Of a stretch of DNA of 35,862 nucleotides, positions 11,470 to 20,227 are shown piece after piece. The notes beneath the pieces are model-generated. The model did no database searches. It was not told the origin of the DNA and worked only from the letters and a program-made list of their open reading frames with translations. Within the stretch, counting starts at the first letter, position 1; each line of letters opens with the position of its first letter. Source of the stretch: a virus; the IMG/VR virus record IMGVR_UViG_3300017764_000024, positions 1 through 35,862 of that record. One strand, given 5' to 3'. Position numbers and translations under genes: made by a program.

Positions 11470-11807
11470 TGGCTTTTAAAATGAGAAGCGATTTAGCTAG
11501 ATTAACTGGTACAGAAGAAGATTTAGCTGAAGACCCACAAAATCCAGTTTTTTTAAAAAAATTAGATCCGGGCATAGCTGCAGAAGCTAATAGAGATGGA
11601 ACTATTTTTGTAGATCCATCATTGTCACCCGCTCAAATGAAAAAAGCCGTTAAACATGAAATGGTTCATATAGAGCAAATGAAAAGAGGTGATTTAAATT
11701 ACGATAATAATAACGTTTACTGGAAAGGAAAAATATATCCTAGGGATAAAATGCCTGAAGGATCAAAACAATTGCCTTGGGAAGCCGAGGCTTATAAAAG
11801 AACTTAA
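11469..11807 (+). CDS. HExxH zinc metallopeptidase-like protein, 112 aa
   Basis: Residues 62-72 read KHEMVHIEQMK, with His63, Glu64 and His67 in the HExxH zinc-binding order. A third ligand could be Glu105 or Glu107 in LPWEAEAYKR. The IFVDPSLSPAQMKKAVKHE lead-in and the NNVYWKGKIYPRDKMPEGSK segment match a small phage peptidase-like family that I recall. It begins MAFKMR, the same AFKMK-type motif found in the neighbouring SPxK proteins. It may process or accompany those proteins in the virion. It could also act on the host cell; it is too short for a typical cell-wall peptidase but has no signal peptide. Confidence 0.65.
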   Translation: MAFKMRSDLARLTGTEEDLAEDPQNPVFLKKLDPGIAAEANRDGTIFVDPSLSPAQMKKAVKHEMVHIEQMKRGDLNYDNNNVYWKGKIYPRDKMPEGSKQLPWEAEAYKRT

Positions 11808-11809
11808 AA

Positions 11810-12085
11810 ATGAAAGCAACACCTATAACACAAAAAGCTAAATTTAACAGAAACAGCAGCGGATGCTGTGGTGAGCCTGGATGTGGGCATACTTCATCTC
11901 CAGCTAAAGCTAATATGGCTTTAATATATGGAGCAGCTGATGTAGGCGCTTCAAAATCTTTTGTTGATCCTGGTGAAGCTATGCAACCAGGTTTAGATAA
12001 AGCAATGGACAAAATTGGTTCTGGTAGCATAGGTTTTGGCAAAAAAGAAAAAGAGGGTGATACCGAACTACCAACTGAAGAATAA
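11810..12085 (+). CDS. Small Cys-motif protein with one SPxK motif, 91 aa
   Basis: It begins MKATPITQKAKFNRNSSGCC, followed by GEPGCGH, giving C19-C20-x4-C25-x-H27, a possible metal-binding knuckle. SPAK at 30-33 follows. The rest is Gly/Ala-rich with an acidic end (EKEGDTELPTEE). No family is recognised. Its position and SPAK motif tie it to the adjacent genes, and the overall impression is a small virion accessory protein, which is inference. Confidence 0.55.
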   Translation: MKATPITQKAKFNRNSSGCCGEPGCGHTSSPAKANMALIYGAADVGASKSFVDPGEAMQPGLDKAMDKIGSGSIGFGKKEKEGDTELPTEE

Positions 12086-12096
12086 AAAATACAACT

Positions 12097-13122
12097 ATGA
12101 AACTTAGAAACACCCCACTAAAACAAACTACTAATGTGCAAGAAATACCTGGCTATGACGGTAAAGGTAGAAAAGGTACTATTAATATAACTACAAATCA
12201 AACTCCCGGCGGAAAAACCGACTTTAGCTCAGATCCTGTTGAAAAAGCAAAACAAAAGAAATGGATTGAAGATAATCCAGAGCTATATAAAGAGCTGATA
12301 AACAAAAAGAGACAAGGCACAAGAAGCCAAAAGAAATCATTTGCACCTGATACAACAGTAACTGAAGGCAAACCAGGAACTACAGTAGATACTTTTACAG
12401 CTCCAAACACCAGGGAGACTATAAGAACTGGTAAAATTACAGCCAACAAAATGTCTAACATGGGTAAAAAGCAAGGTAGAATCCAAAACAGAGCTGTAAA
12501 ATCAGGTTTTGGATCCATGGAAGATGTTCTTGACACAGATGGTAATCCAACAGGAGAAAAAGAGTTTAAGCTAAAAGAATTAAACCCAGGTGATAAAGGT
12601 TATAATAAATATAGAAGATTTAAAGAAAACCTTGCAAAAGTTGAAAGCAAACGTAGTAAAGTTGAAGATTTAGACGATACTATTGTAGCTGCTAATAAAG
12701 CTGGTGTTAATGCTAGAAACCGAAGTGATTTTGAGTATGGCACTACAAAAACAGGTCCAGTTGAAGGTGGTGAAGTTCAGAACGTTCAAATAACTGATGA
12801 GCAAAAGCAAAGTGGAGATTTTACTAACTACGATGAAGTTGAAACTTTTGAAAATCAACCTGTAATGGACGAAGACGATAAAAATCCTAATAATCCACCA
12901 ATGAAATCTTCCGCGTTTAAGATGAAGTATAATCACTCACCTAGCAAAATGTATGCTCAAGCAAAAGAAAAATCATCTGCTCTTAAAATGTGGGGTGCAA
13001 GTAAAATAGAAGACGGTAATAAGTTGTTTTTTGACAAGTCTTTATTTAAAGGACAAAATAAAGCTACTAGACCGATGACTAACAAAGCTAGCGCTTTTAA
13101 AATGAAAGGTTACAACGAGTAA
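12097..13122 (+). CDS. SAFKMK/SPxK-motif protein, 341 aa
   Basis: The protein is mostly polar and probably disordered, rich in Lys, Asn, Thr and Gly, with an acidic stretch near residues 243-262. The last 70 residues carry repeated tags: SAFKMK (272-277), SPSKM (281-285), SALKM (294-298) and SAFKMK (332-337). The N-terminus has a related TPLK (6-9). Repeated C-terminal short tags could be packaging signals for virion incorporation or sites for a protease. No domain is recognised. It ends 1 nt into the start of the next gene. Confidence 0.6.
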   Translation: MKLRNTPLKQTTNVQEIPGYDGKGRKGTINITTNQTPGGKTDFSSDPVEKAKQKKWIEDNPELYKELINKKRQGTRSQKKSFAPDTTVTEGKPGTTVDTFTAPNTRETIRTGKITANKMSNMGKKQGRIQNRAVKSGFGSMEDVLDTDGNPTGEKEFKLKELNPGDKGYNKYRRFKENLAKVESKRSKVEDLDDTIVAANKAGVNARNRSDFEYGTTKTGPVEGGEVQNVQITDEQKQSGDFTNYDEVETFENQPVMDEDDKNPNNPPMKSSAFKMKYNHSPSKMYAQAKEKSSALKMWGASKIEDGNKLFFDKSLFKGQNKATRPMTNKASAFKMKGYNE

Positions 13123-13397
13123 TGGCTTACGTACAACACAATTCTCCTTTTAAGCAAACGAATAAAAGGACAAAAGGCAAAGGTAGACACTTTAGATCAA
13201 AAGAAGAGGGTTCTGGAATGACTGAAGCTGGTGTTGATTCATATAGAAGAGAAAATCCTGGTAGCAACCTACAAACCGCTGTTACCGAAAAAAACCCAAA
13301 AGGTAAAAGAGCTAAAAGAAGAAAAGCATTTTGTGCTAGATCAAGAAGTTGGACTGGCGAAAGAGGTAGAGCCGCTAGGCGTAGATGGAACTGTTAA
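13122..13397 (+). CDS. DUF6321-like basic phage protein, 91 aa
   Basis: It begins MAYVQHNSPFKQTNKRTKGK and has the characteristic GMTEAGVDSYRRENPGSNLQ, TAVTEKNPK-GKRAKRRKAFCAR and a final RRRWNC. This order (GMTxAGVxxYRRxNPGSxLQTAVT...RRKSFCAR...RKWNC) matches the phage family labelled DUF6321 as I know it. The function is unknown and the protein is strongly basic. An SPFK motif (8-11) links it to the preceding genes. A competing frame at 13231-13419 lacks this conserved content. Confidence 0.75.
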   Translation: MAYVQHNSPFKQTNKRTKGKGRHFRSKEEGSGMTEAGVDSYRRENPGSNLQTAVTEKNPKGKRAKRRKAFCARSRSWTGERGRAARRRWNC

Positions 13398-13408
13398 TAT
13401 AATTAATT

Positions 13409-13855
13409 ATGTCTACTAAAAAGAAATTTAAAGAAACTGCTGTAGGTAAGTTATTACTTGGAGCTGCAAGTGTTGTTAATCCAACTCTAGGTAAATTACT
13501 AGAAGGCGTAGTAGATCCAAAGCAAGCTATAGCTGAAATAACAAAGTCTGATATATCTGTTGAAGATAAAATAAAACTGCAGCAGTTGATACACGAAGGT
13601 CAACAACAAGAAATGATAGAAATAAGTTCTAGATGGAAAGCTGACCTTGAGCATGGAAACTGGTTAACTAGATCAGTTAGACCAATTGTTTTGCTTTTTT
13701 TAATATTTACTACTGTACTTATGGTGTTCATAGATTCTGGATCTATAACTTTTGAAGTTGACGAAAAATGGACAGATTTACTTCAAATCGTTTTAATCAC
13801 TGTAATAGGTGCTTATTTTGGAGGTCGAAGTATTGAAAAAGTAAGAAAAAAATAA
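13409..13855 (+). CDS. Holin-like protein (GTA-type 3TM holin family), 148 aa
   Basis: The N-terminal half is amphipathic and soluble (KFKETAVGKLLLGAASVVNP). The W-K-ADLEHGNWLTRSVRPIV motif (about residues 76-94) precedes two hydrophobic helices, about 91-109 and 122-138, and a Lys-rich C-terminus (IEKVRKK). This order, with RW-AD-x-GxWLTRxxRP before the first helix, is typical of gene-transfer-agent-type holins. It would make holes in the inner membrane for lysis. No endolysin is visible next to it, so the lysis partner lies elsewhere. Confidence 0.75.
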   Translation: MSTKKKFKETAVGKLLLGAASVVNPTLGKLLEGVVDPKQAIAEITKSDISVEDKIKLQQLIHEGQQQEMIEISSRWKADLEHGNWLTRSVRPIVLLFLIFTTVLMVFIDSGSITFEVDEKWTDLLQIVLITVIGAYFGGRSIEKVRKK

Positions 13856-14545
13856 ATGGCTAGAATAAGTGTTTATTCCAAAGATACTGTAATTGAAAAA
13901 CAAGATAAGGTAATAGGTACTGATTTTAGTGGTTCGATAACTAAAAACTACCCTTTTTCTGGTATCGCTGAGCTTTTCAATAAAGGTATTGTAAATGTTG
14001 GCGGTCAATTGGGATATAAATTTAGCGACATACTAGAAGAGCAAGCATTTTCTGGCCCTGCAGATAACGCTGCTTTTTCTTCTTTAACAACATTAAAGTT
14101 TAGCGAAATTGATGGAGCTGAACATAATATAGAAAATTTTATACTAGAATATAGAAATAAAAGAATACTGCTTTTTGATAACTTAGATAAAAACAAGTAC
14201 GGTATATACGATGTTTCTACTATAAGCGAAGATAGTAATAATTTGGATTATTATGATTTTAATATTAGCTTTATTTCTGGTAATGGCAATTTAATTTTAC
14301 ATAATTTTTATACGTTGTCCATGTATGGGCAAGATGCTACATATGTGCACCATCAAAATAACGCGAGCACAACTTGGACTATCAATCATGGCATGGGTAA
14401 ATTTCCTAGTGTTAGTATTAAGTTTTCAAGTAGTGATCAAATTTATGAAAACGTTGGCGCTTTTGCTGGCGTTGTATATACTGACAAAAATAACTTAACA
14501 ATTAACCTAGCAGCCGCGGAAAGCGGTTATGCATATTTAAACTAA
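13856..14545 (+). CDS. Tail-fibre-like protein with MARI-type N-terminus, 229 aa
   Basis: The N-terminal module (MARISVYSKDTVIEKQDKVI, GTD-SGS-TKNY) is shared with the 7964-8530 product. The middle is a beta-rich region. The C-terminal 65 residues (VHHQNNASTTWTINHGMGKF and on to AYLN) match a knob-like domain often found at the tips of phage fibres (HxQxxASxxWxIxHxLGKxPSVxV...G-AYLN). It probably anchors to the tail or baseplate and contacts the host surface. It starts 1 nt after the holin stop. Confidence 0.65.
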   Translation: MARISVYSKDTVIEKQDKVIGTDFSGSITKNYPFSGIAELFNKGIVNVGGQLGYKFSDILEEQAFSGPADNAAFSSLTTLKFSEIDGAEHNIENFILEYRNKRILLFDNLDKNKYGIYDVSTISEDSNNLDYYDFNISFISGNGNLILHNFYTLSMYGQDATYVHHQNNASTTWTINHGMGKFPSVSIKFSSSDQIYENVGAFAGVVYTDKNNLTINLAAAESGYAYLN

Positions 14546-14549
14546 AATT

Positions 14550-16154
14550 ATGGCAATACCATTTCTTAATCACTTAGATTTACGAAGTGTATCAGAGTTA
14601 CGAAATGCTATTCTTCATTTAACCACGGAAAGTTCAGCATCAGACGTAGAAGGTAAAATTATTTACGATACCGGAACAGACACAATAAAGTTTTATAACG
14701 GAACCGAATGGATTTCTCTTGGTGGAGACACAGTTAGAGCTGTATCTATAGATACTAACGGTGACGGTAGCGCAAACAATACTTTAGAAGCTTCAGAAAC
14801 ACTCGTCCTTAAAAAAGGAACAAACATCTCGTTGTCTGAGGCAGGTGGTGTAGTAACAATATCATCTACTGATACAGACACTCAGCTTAGCACTGAACAA
14901 GTTCAAGACATAGTTGGGGCAATGTTCTCTAGTAATACAGAAACTAGAATATCTGTATCTTATGAAGATAGCGATGGAACTATTGATCTTGTTGTCGACG
15001 ACATGACAGCAGACACCAACACGCAAAGATCTGCAGGTGTTGGTTTAACGTTAAACGGTAACGCGTTAGATGTAAACGTAGGTGCAACTGGAACGACGCA
15101 GGCGCCTGAATCAATAAGCACTATAGCTAATAGATTGTATCAAATTGAAACAGACGATCAAGATAACCTTGTTGTTAATGTGCCGTGGTCTGACACCGAC
15201 ACAAATACAGATGTTTTACAGGGTAACTCTGCAGCTACTGATAACGACGAAAAGTTTGTTACTTTTGTTGAAACAGCTACAGGCGCTCAACAAGCAAAAA
15301 CAGGAGCTGATTTTAAATTCAACCCAGGCTTAAACGGTGGTACATTGTATGTTCCAAACATAATTGTTTCAGGTGATACAATAACATCTAGTGAAACTGT
15401 AAAAATTATAGAAAACAATACTTTACAGTTTGAAGGTGCTGCTGGATCTGGTACTGATGATGAATTAAATCTTACAACAGCAACCCTAACAGATGATCAT
15501 ACTCAAACGTTGCAAAATGCCACTGGTACTATTGCTTTAACAAGTGATATTACAGGTACCAACTCTGGCACTAACACAGGTGATCAAAACTTATTTAGCA
15601 CAATAGCCGTATCAGGACAGAGTAATGTTATAGCAGATACAACATCTGACACACTAACACTTGTAGGTGGAAGTAACGTATCAATCTCAACAGCTGCCGG
15701 CTCAGATACTATTACAATTGCTTCAACAGATACTAACACTCAGTTGAGTACAGAACAAGTTCAAGATATCGTAGGTGCTATGTTTGCTGGTAACACAGAG
15801 ACAAGAATTTCAGCTGATTACCAAGACAGTGATGGTACAATTGACTTAACTGTCGATGACATGACCACTAACACTAACACTCAATTATCTACTGCAGCTG
15901 CTCTTATAGATGTTAGTGTGATGGATGACACTGCTAGTCATAGAACAGCTTCATTTTCACACGGTTTATCATCTCAAAACTTAATAGTTCAGATGTACGA
16001 CACCATAACCGGTCAAGTAGTTCATGCAGACATAGACCACACAAGTACTAGCGCAATATCAATAACTTTTTCGGCGATTCCAACAAACGACATTAGAGTT
16101 GTTGTTATAGACGCTAAAAACGGGTTAACTGATAAAACAGTTTCTTATTCATAA
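14550..16154 (+). CDS. Tail fibre protein with internal duplication, 534 aa
   Basis: It starts MAIPFLNHLDLRSVSELRNA with an IYDTGTDTIKFYNGTEW strand segment typical of fibre collars. A 50-residue unit (TQLSTEQVQDIVGAMF, NTETRISVSYEDSDGTIDL, DDMT-DTNTQ) appears at about 111-160 and again from about 394, so the gene holds an internal duplication. The C-terminal about 90 residues (HGLSSQNLIVQMYDTITGQV and on to DIRVVVIDAKNG) resemble a fibre-tip domain. The protein is rich in Thr, Ser, Asp and Asn and probably a trimeric beta-structured fibre. Confidence 0.75.
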   Translation: MAIPFLNHLDLRSVSELRNAILHLTTESSASDVEGKIIYDTGTDTIKFYNGTEWISLGGDTVRAVSIDTNGDGSANNTLEASETLVLKKGTNISLSEAGGVVTISSTDTDTQLSTEQVQDIVGAMFSSNTETRISVSYEDSDGTIDLVVDDMTADTNTQRSAGVGLTLNGNALDVNVGATGTTQAPESISTIANRLYQIETDDQDNLVVNVPWSDTDTNTDVLQGNSAATDNDEKFVTFVETATGAQQAKTGADFKFNPGLNGGTLYVPNIIVSGDTITSSETVKIIENNTLQFEGAAGSGTDDELNLTTATLTDDHTQTLQNATGTIALTSDITGTNSGTNTGDQNLFSTIAVSGQSNVIADTTSDTLTLVGGSNVSISTAAGSDTITIASTDTNTQLSTEQVQDIVGAMFAGNTETRISADYQDSDGTIDLTVDDMTTNTNTQLSTAAALIDVSVMDDTASHRTASFSHGLSSQNLIVQMYDTITGQVVHADIDHTSTSAISITFSAIPTNDIRVVVIDAKNGLTDKTVSYS

Positions 16155-16168
16155 TAATTAAATAAAAT

Positions 16169-19100
16169 ATGGCAATACCATTTCTTAAAGGTATAGACGT
16201 AACTGGCACTGTTGATTTAAGTAACTTAACGATCGACGGTGCTCAGGGTACAGATGGGCAAGTATTAACCTCTACAGGATCAGGTATTGCTTGGGAAGAC
16301 GCTTCTGGAGGTGCTAGCCTTTCTGGTGGCGCAGCTAATAAACTAGCAATATGGAGCGGCACAAGTACTTTAACTAACGACACAAATCTTCACTGGGATA
16401 CTTCAAATGATAGGTTAGGTATAGGCACTTCAAGTCCGTCCGCTAAATTTCATATTAAAGAAACAACTAATTCTACCTCATCAGGATATCTTTTGCAACT
16501 ACAAAGCGTAAACGGAGGGGGTGACTATTTTAATACATCTGGTTTTCATAGGGATAGCAGTCAAAACATGCGACTACTCCTTAATAAATCCGCGATGAGC
16601 GGAGCGAACACGGTATTAATAAATTCTTCTGGTGATTCATATTTATCTGGTGGCGATGTTGGTATAGGTACGAGCAGCCCTTCTCAAAAACTTCACGTGA
16701 ATGGTAATGTAATAGCTGATAGATATTATGGTTATAATGCTACAAATTATTACATAGATCCAAATGATGGTACTACTTCAGCTATACTAAACGGAGATGT
16801 AAGTATTGGCAGTAGTTCGACTTATACAAAATTATCAGTTACAGCAGACACCGGAACTGGTGGAGATGGTATATTTATACGATCAGCTTTTGCTGGAGGT
16901 TCGCCTATGGTAAGTGATAAGGACCCGTTTTTATCCATTGGGTGTTCGGATGCTACTGGTTCTGTTTCTACTATTTTTATGGGAGAAGATTCTACCGCTA
17001 CAAGTCAAGAATCTAAAATAGAATATAGTCATGACAATTCAGCTTTAAGTATTCATGTTGCAGGACAGGGGGTTCATAGAGAACACGTTAGATTTGGTCA
17101 TGTGTCGAGTAGCGCAGCCAGAACTAGATTTTACGGCAACGTTGGTATTGGAACAAATCCATCTGCTCCTCTTCATGTGTCTGGATTAGCGAGAGCAACT
17201 GATGGTTTTTCGACTGACGGTAACAATAGGTTTTATACTTGGAGAGCGTTACAAAATACAAGCTCCAGTAGTAACCAATATTACAGAATAGCTAGAGTTA
17301 CTGGCAGCCAATCAACAAGATTTATAATTGAATTAGCAGGAAGAAGTACTTCTTATACTGACGGCGTATTGCCAGCTTTTGGTAAAATTGTTGGGCAATT
17401 AAATAATGATAATAATTTCGATATAGTTTATTATAATGCTAGCGCTACAGATGAAGTTGTTGATGAAGTAGGACAAGTAGATGTTAATACAGTCCAAACA
17501 GACATATATGTTAGAGTTGGGCAGTTTGCTGAATTAACTGCTATAGGCCATATTAGTGATGGTACAATGATTACTTACGATTCAAACAGTGGAAGTACAT
17601 CAGCGCCTACTAACTATGTTCAAGCTACTGAATATAAATTATGGAACACTGGAAACGATGGATCAGGCTCTGGGTTAGATGCTGACTTACTAGACGGGCA
17701 GCATGCTTCTGCTTTTGCGGCTTCATCTCACAATCACGCAGCAGGCGACATAACTTCCGGAACATTCAGCACAGCAAGAATACCTAATCTTGCTGCATCT
17801 AAAATAACATCAGGAACATTCAGCGCCGCTAGAATAGCCCATAACAGTTTTGATATAGGAGACACTACTGCCGAAACAGGTAGATCTGTTCATGAAACTG
17901 GTATTTATACTTTTAACAGAAACAATGGTAATTTAGGCACAGGAACAGCTTCTGCGTATTATTCTGTTCTAGCATTTGGTCAAGGAGCAGGTGGTTCTGT
18001 TCAAATTGCAGGTGATTGGACTGGTGGAGGTAATAAATTATATTGGAGAAGTTTAAGAGACACTACAGACAACTGGTGGGACTGGAAAGAAATATACCAC
18101 ACCAACCACAAGCCAACTTATTCGGAGCTTGGCGCTATGGCTTACAGCAATTTAACAGGCACACCATCTTCTCTTCCAGCTAATGGAGGAAATTCAGATA
18201 CTGTAGACAATTTACACGCAGCTTCTTTTCTTAGAAGCGACGCTGCCGACACTTTTACAGGTAAACTTTCCGTTGGGTCTACAAGTAGTAGAAGCGCGGG
18301 CGTGTATGGTGTATATGACTCTTACAAGACAGGTCATATATGGTCAATAGGAACTGGTTATGAAATTCCTAACGATGGATCTAATTTTGGAGACTTATAT
18401 GGTCTAGCCTACAAGCACACTAATAATACTACCGGCGGCACAATGGGCGGCGGCCACCAAATGGTTTGGTGTGATAACGGAAGCGCTAGAGGTTCAATGG
18501 GCTATAGTGCTGTTTGGCATGCGGAGTCAATGAAAGCCCCGATATTCTATGACTCAGATAACACAGCGTATTATACAAATCCTGCTAGTACAAGCGTGAT
18601 GAACATTGTTACTGCGGATCGTATAAACATGAAGGATAGAGGCGATTTCATTAGCTTTTATGGTAATGATAATGATGACCACAGTATAACTTCAAGAAAT
18701 GAAGCTGGTAGTCCTGATGATGATATTAGAATAAATTCATATCACAGTGTTTTCTTTGACTTAGATTCAAATAATAATAATGACAACGCCAGTACTGGTA
18801 TTTATGTTGGCCAACACGGAAGCGGAAGCGGTACAATTGGCAGTCAGTGGACTTTTAAAACCACAACAGACGGTATAACGATAGCAAGTGGTTCTTTTAG
18901 AACGCCGGTTTTTTATGATTCAAATAATACATCATTTTTTGCGCATCTAGATAGTACCGCAGACTCTATTAGAGCGGCTGGGGATATCATAGCTTACTAT
19001 TCTTCTGATAAAAGGTATAAAGAAAATATAAAGCCCATAGAGTCACCAATTGAAAAAGTAAAAGCAATCAGTGGTGTTACTTTTGAGTGGAACGAAAAAT

Positions 19101-19300
19101 CACATAAAGAAACAGGCAAGAAAGATGTAGGTGTGATTGCGCAAGAGGTAGAAGAAGTATTACCAGAAATTGTACAAACCAGAGATAATGGCTATAAAGC
19201 TGTAGATTATCAAAAGCTAACAGCTGTACTAATTGAAGCTGTAAAAGACCAGCAAAAACAGATTGATGAACTTAAATCTATAATCAATGGCAGTTCCTAG
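16169..19300 (+). CDS. Tail fibre with S74 intramolecular chaperone, 1043 aa
   Basis: The N-terminus (MAIPFLKGIDVTGTVDLSNL) matches the preceding fibre. The shaft has repeated units GIGTSSPSAKFHIK, GIGTSSPSQKLHV and GIGTNPSAPLHV, a SGLDADLLDGQHASAF block and three YDxxNTxYYxxP-like units. Residues about 945-1040 form an S74 endosialidase-type chaperone: SSDKRYKENI (Ser946 and Lys951 as the expected catalytic dyad), VGVIAQEVEEVLPEIV and a C-terminal coiled coil. S74 domains trimerise the fibre and then cleave themselves off. The end overlaps the next gene by 14 nt. Confidence 0.85.
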   Translation: MAIPFLKGIDVTGTVDLSNLTIDGAQGTDGQVLTSTGSGIAWEDASGGASLSGGAANKLAIWSGTSTLTNDTNLHWDTSNDRLGIGTSSPSAKFHIKETTNSTSSGYLLQLQSVNGGGDYFNTSGFHRDSSQNMRLLLNKSAMSGANTVLINSSGDSYLSGGDVGIGTSSPSQKLHVNGNVIADRYYGYNATNYYIDPNDGTTSAILNGDVSIGSSSTYTKLSVTADTGTGGDGIFIRSAFAGGSPMVSDKDPFLSIGCSDATGSVSTIFMGEDSTATSQESKIEYSHDNSALSIHVAGQGVHREHVRFGHVSSSAARTRFYGNVGIGTNPSAPLHVSGLARATDGFSTDGNNRFYTWRALQNTSSSSNQYYRIARVTGSQSTRFIIELAGRSTSYTDGVLPAFGKIVGQLNNDNNFDIVYYNASATDEVVDEVGQVDVNTVQTDIYVRVGQFAELTAIGHISDGTMITYDSNSGSTSAPTNYVQATEYKLWNTGNDGSGSGLDADLLDGQHASAFAASSHNHAAGDITSGTFSTARIPNLAASKITSGTFSAARIAHNSFDIGDTTAETGRSVHETGIYTFNRNNGNLGTGTASAYYSVLAFGQGAGGSVQIAGDWTGGGNKLYWRSLRDTTDNWWDWKEIYHTNHKPTYSELGAMAYSNLTGTPSSLPANGGNSDTVDNLHAASFLRSDAADTFTGKLSVGSTSSRSAGVYGVYDSYKTGHIWSIGTGYEIPNDGSNFGDLYGLAYKHTNNTTGGTMGGGHQMVWCDNGSARGSMGYSAVWHAESMKAPIFYDSDNTAYYTNPASTSVMNIVTADRINMKDRGDFISFYGNDNDDHSITSRNEAGSPDDDIRINSYHSVFFDLDSNNNNDNASTGIYVGQHGSGSGTIGSQWTFKTTTDGITIASGSFRTPVFYDSNNTSFFAHLDSTADSIRAAGDIIAYYSSDKRYKENIKPIESPIEKVKAISGVTFEWNEKSHKETGKKDVGVIAQEVEEVLPEIVQTRDNGYKAVDYQKLTAVLIEAVKDQQKQIDELKSIINGSS

Positions 19301-20171
19301 TTCTGGCCCTATTTCTTTATATGGTATTGCTAAAGAAATACACTTAGATAACTACAATAATACAATACCAAATCCAAACCAATCAGGTACTAACTGGGAC
19401 ACGTTTAACTATCCTCAACCAATTAGTTTAAAAAACATGAGCACAGGCGCAGGTGGATTTGACGCTATTAACTCCGCATCATCATCTAAGCCAAACGGGG
19501 CTACTCCTCATAGTATGTCTGAGTTTCACGGATATGATCATGATGCTAGCTCTTTGACACTGCTTCAGACAATAACCGGTCAGCAACACTCAACACAAAC
19601 AACCGCATCAACTCAATACTCAATAGGGGTTAGCGCTTTTAAAGGTAAAACGGTTAGAGCTGTATTTCATTACGTTTCAGGATCAAACTACACGGGTGAT
19701 GTTCAGTTAGATATGATATCTATGCCGTGGTATGGAAGTTTTTTTGGAAGCCCCACCCAATGGCAAACAATGTCTACTGGTTTTGGCGGCAGTACGTTTA
19801 GCGCTTTACAATTAAACCCAGATTTTACTTCAAATGGAAACTGGGAGACTAATACAAGTGACTCAAGTAGTTACGCAGCAACAACGTTTGGTAGTATTGG
19901 CACTAGCACTTCTGCTTACGGAAGATGGGTCGGGAGAAGCAACGGAACTCCTTCTGGAGGCACTGGTTTAACATCAAGCCCTTTTAATGGCATGCATGTA
20001 TATGCTGAAACTAGTTCGCAAGGTGGTGGTTATCCAAGTAAAAACTTTTGGCTAAGAAGTCCTGAGTGGGATCATATTGACAATGAAGTCGGTACTCCTT
20101 CTTTTACTTTTTATTATGGAGCATATGGTAATACTATTGGAACTATGAGAGTTTATTTTTTAGAAGTTTAG
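19287..20171 (+). CDS. Tail-associated structural protein (MAVPSSGxISLYGIA type), 294 aa
   Basis: The N-terminus MAVPSSGPISLYGIAKEIHL with SLKNMSTGAGG at 47-57 is of a type that recurs in phage virion proteins (MAVPSSGxLSLxxIxxE...ISLxDL). The rest is Gly/Ser/Thr-rich and beta-structured, ending FTFYYGAYGNTIGTMRVYFLEV. It probably forms part of the fibre or tail tip. It starts 14 nt before the end of the S74 fibre gene, a coupling often seen between a fibre and its partner. Confidence 0.65.
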   Translation: MAVPSSGPISLYGIAKEIHLDNYNNTIPNPNQSGTNWDTFNYPQPISLKNMSTGAGGFDAINSASSSKPNGATPHSMSEFHGYDHDASSLTLLQTITGQQHSTQTTASTQYSIGVSAFKGKTVRAVFHYVSGSNYTGDVQLDMISMPWYGSFFGSPTQWQTMSTGFGGSTFSALQLNPDFTSNGNWETNTSDSSSYAATTFGSIGTSTSAYGRWVGRSNGTPSGGTGLTSSPFNGMHVYAETSSQGGGYPSKNFWLRSPEWDHIDNEVGTPSFTFYYGAYGNTIGTMRVYFLEV

Positions 20172-20227
20172 ATAATTATTAAAACAAGTGATTATTTAAC
20201 ATATATATAACCAATAAATTATAAATT

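Noticed and set aside
12198-12936. Minus-strand frames inside the 12097-13122 gene
   Set aside because: They are shadows. They contain no known domain and run against the operon direction.
13231-13419. 62-codon alternative frame over the DUF6321-like gene
   Set aside because: The conserved DUF6321-type sequence lies in the 13122-13397 frame.
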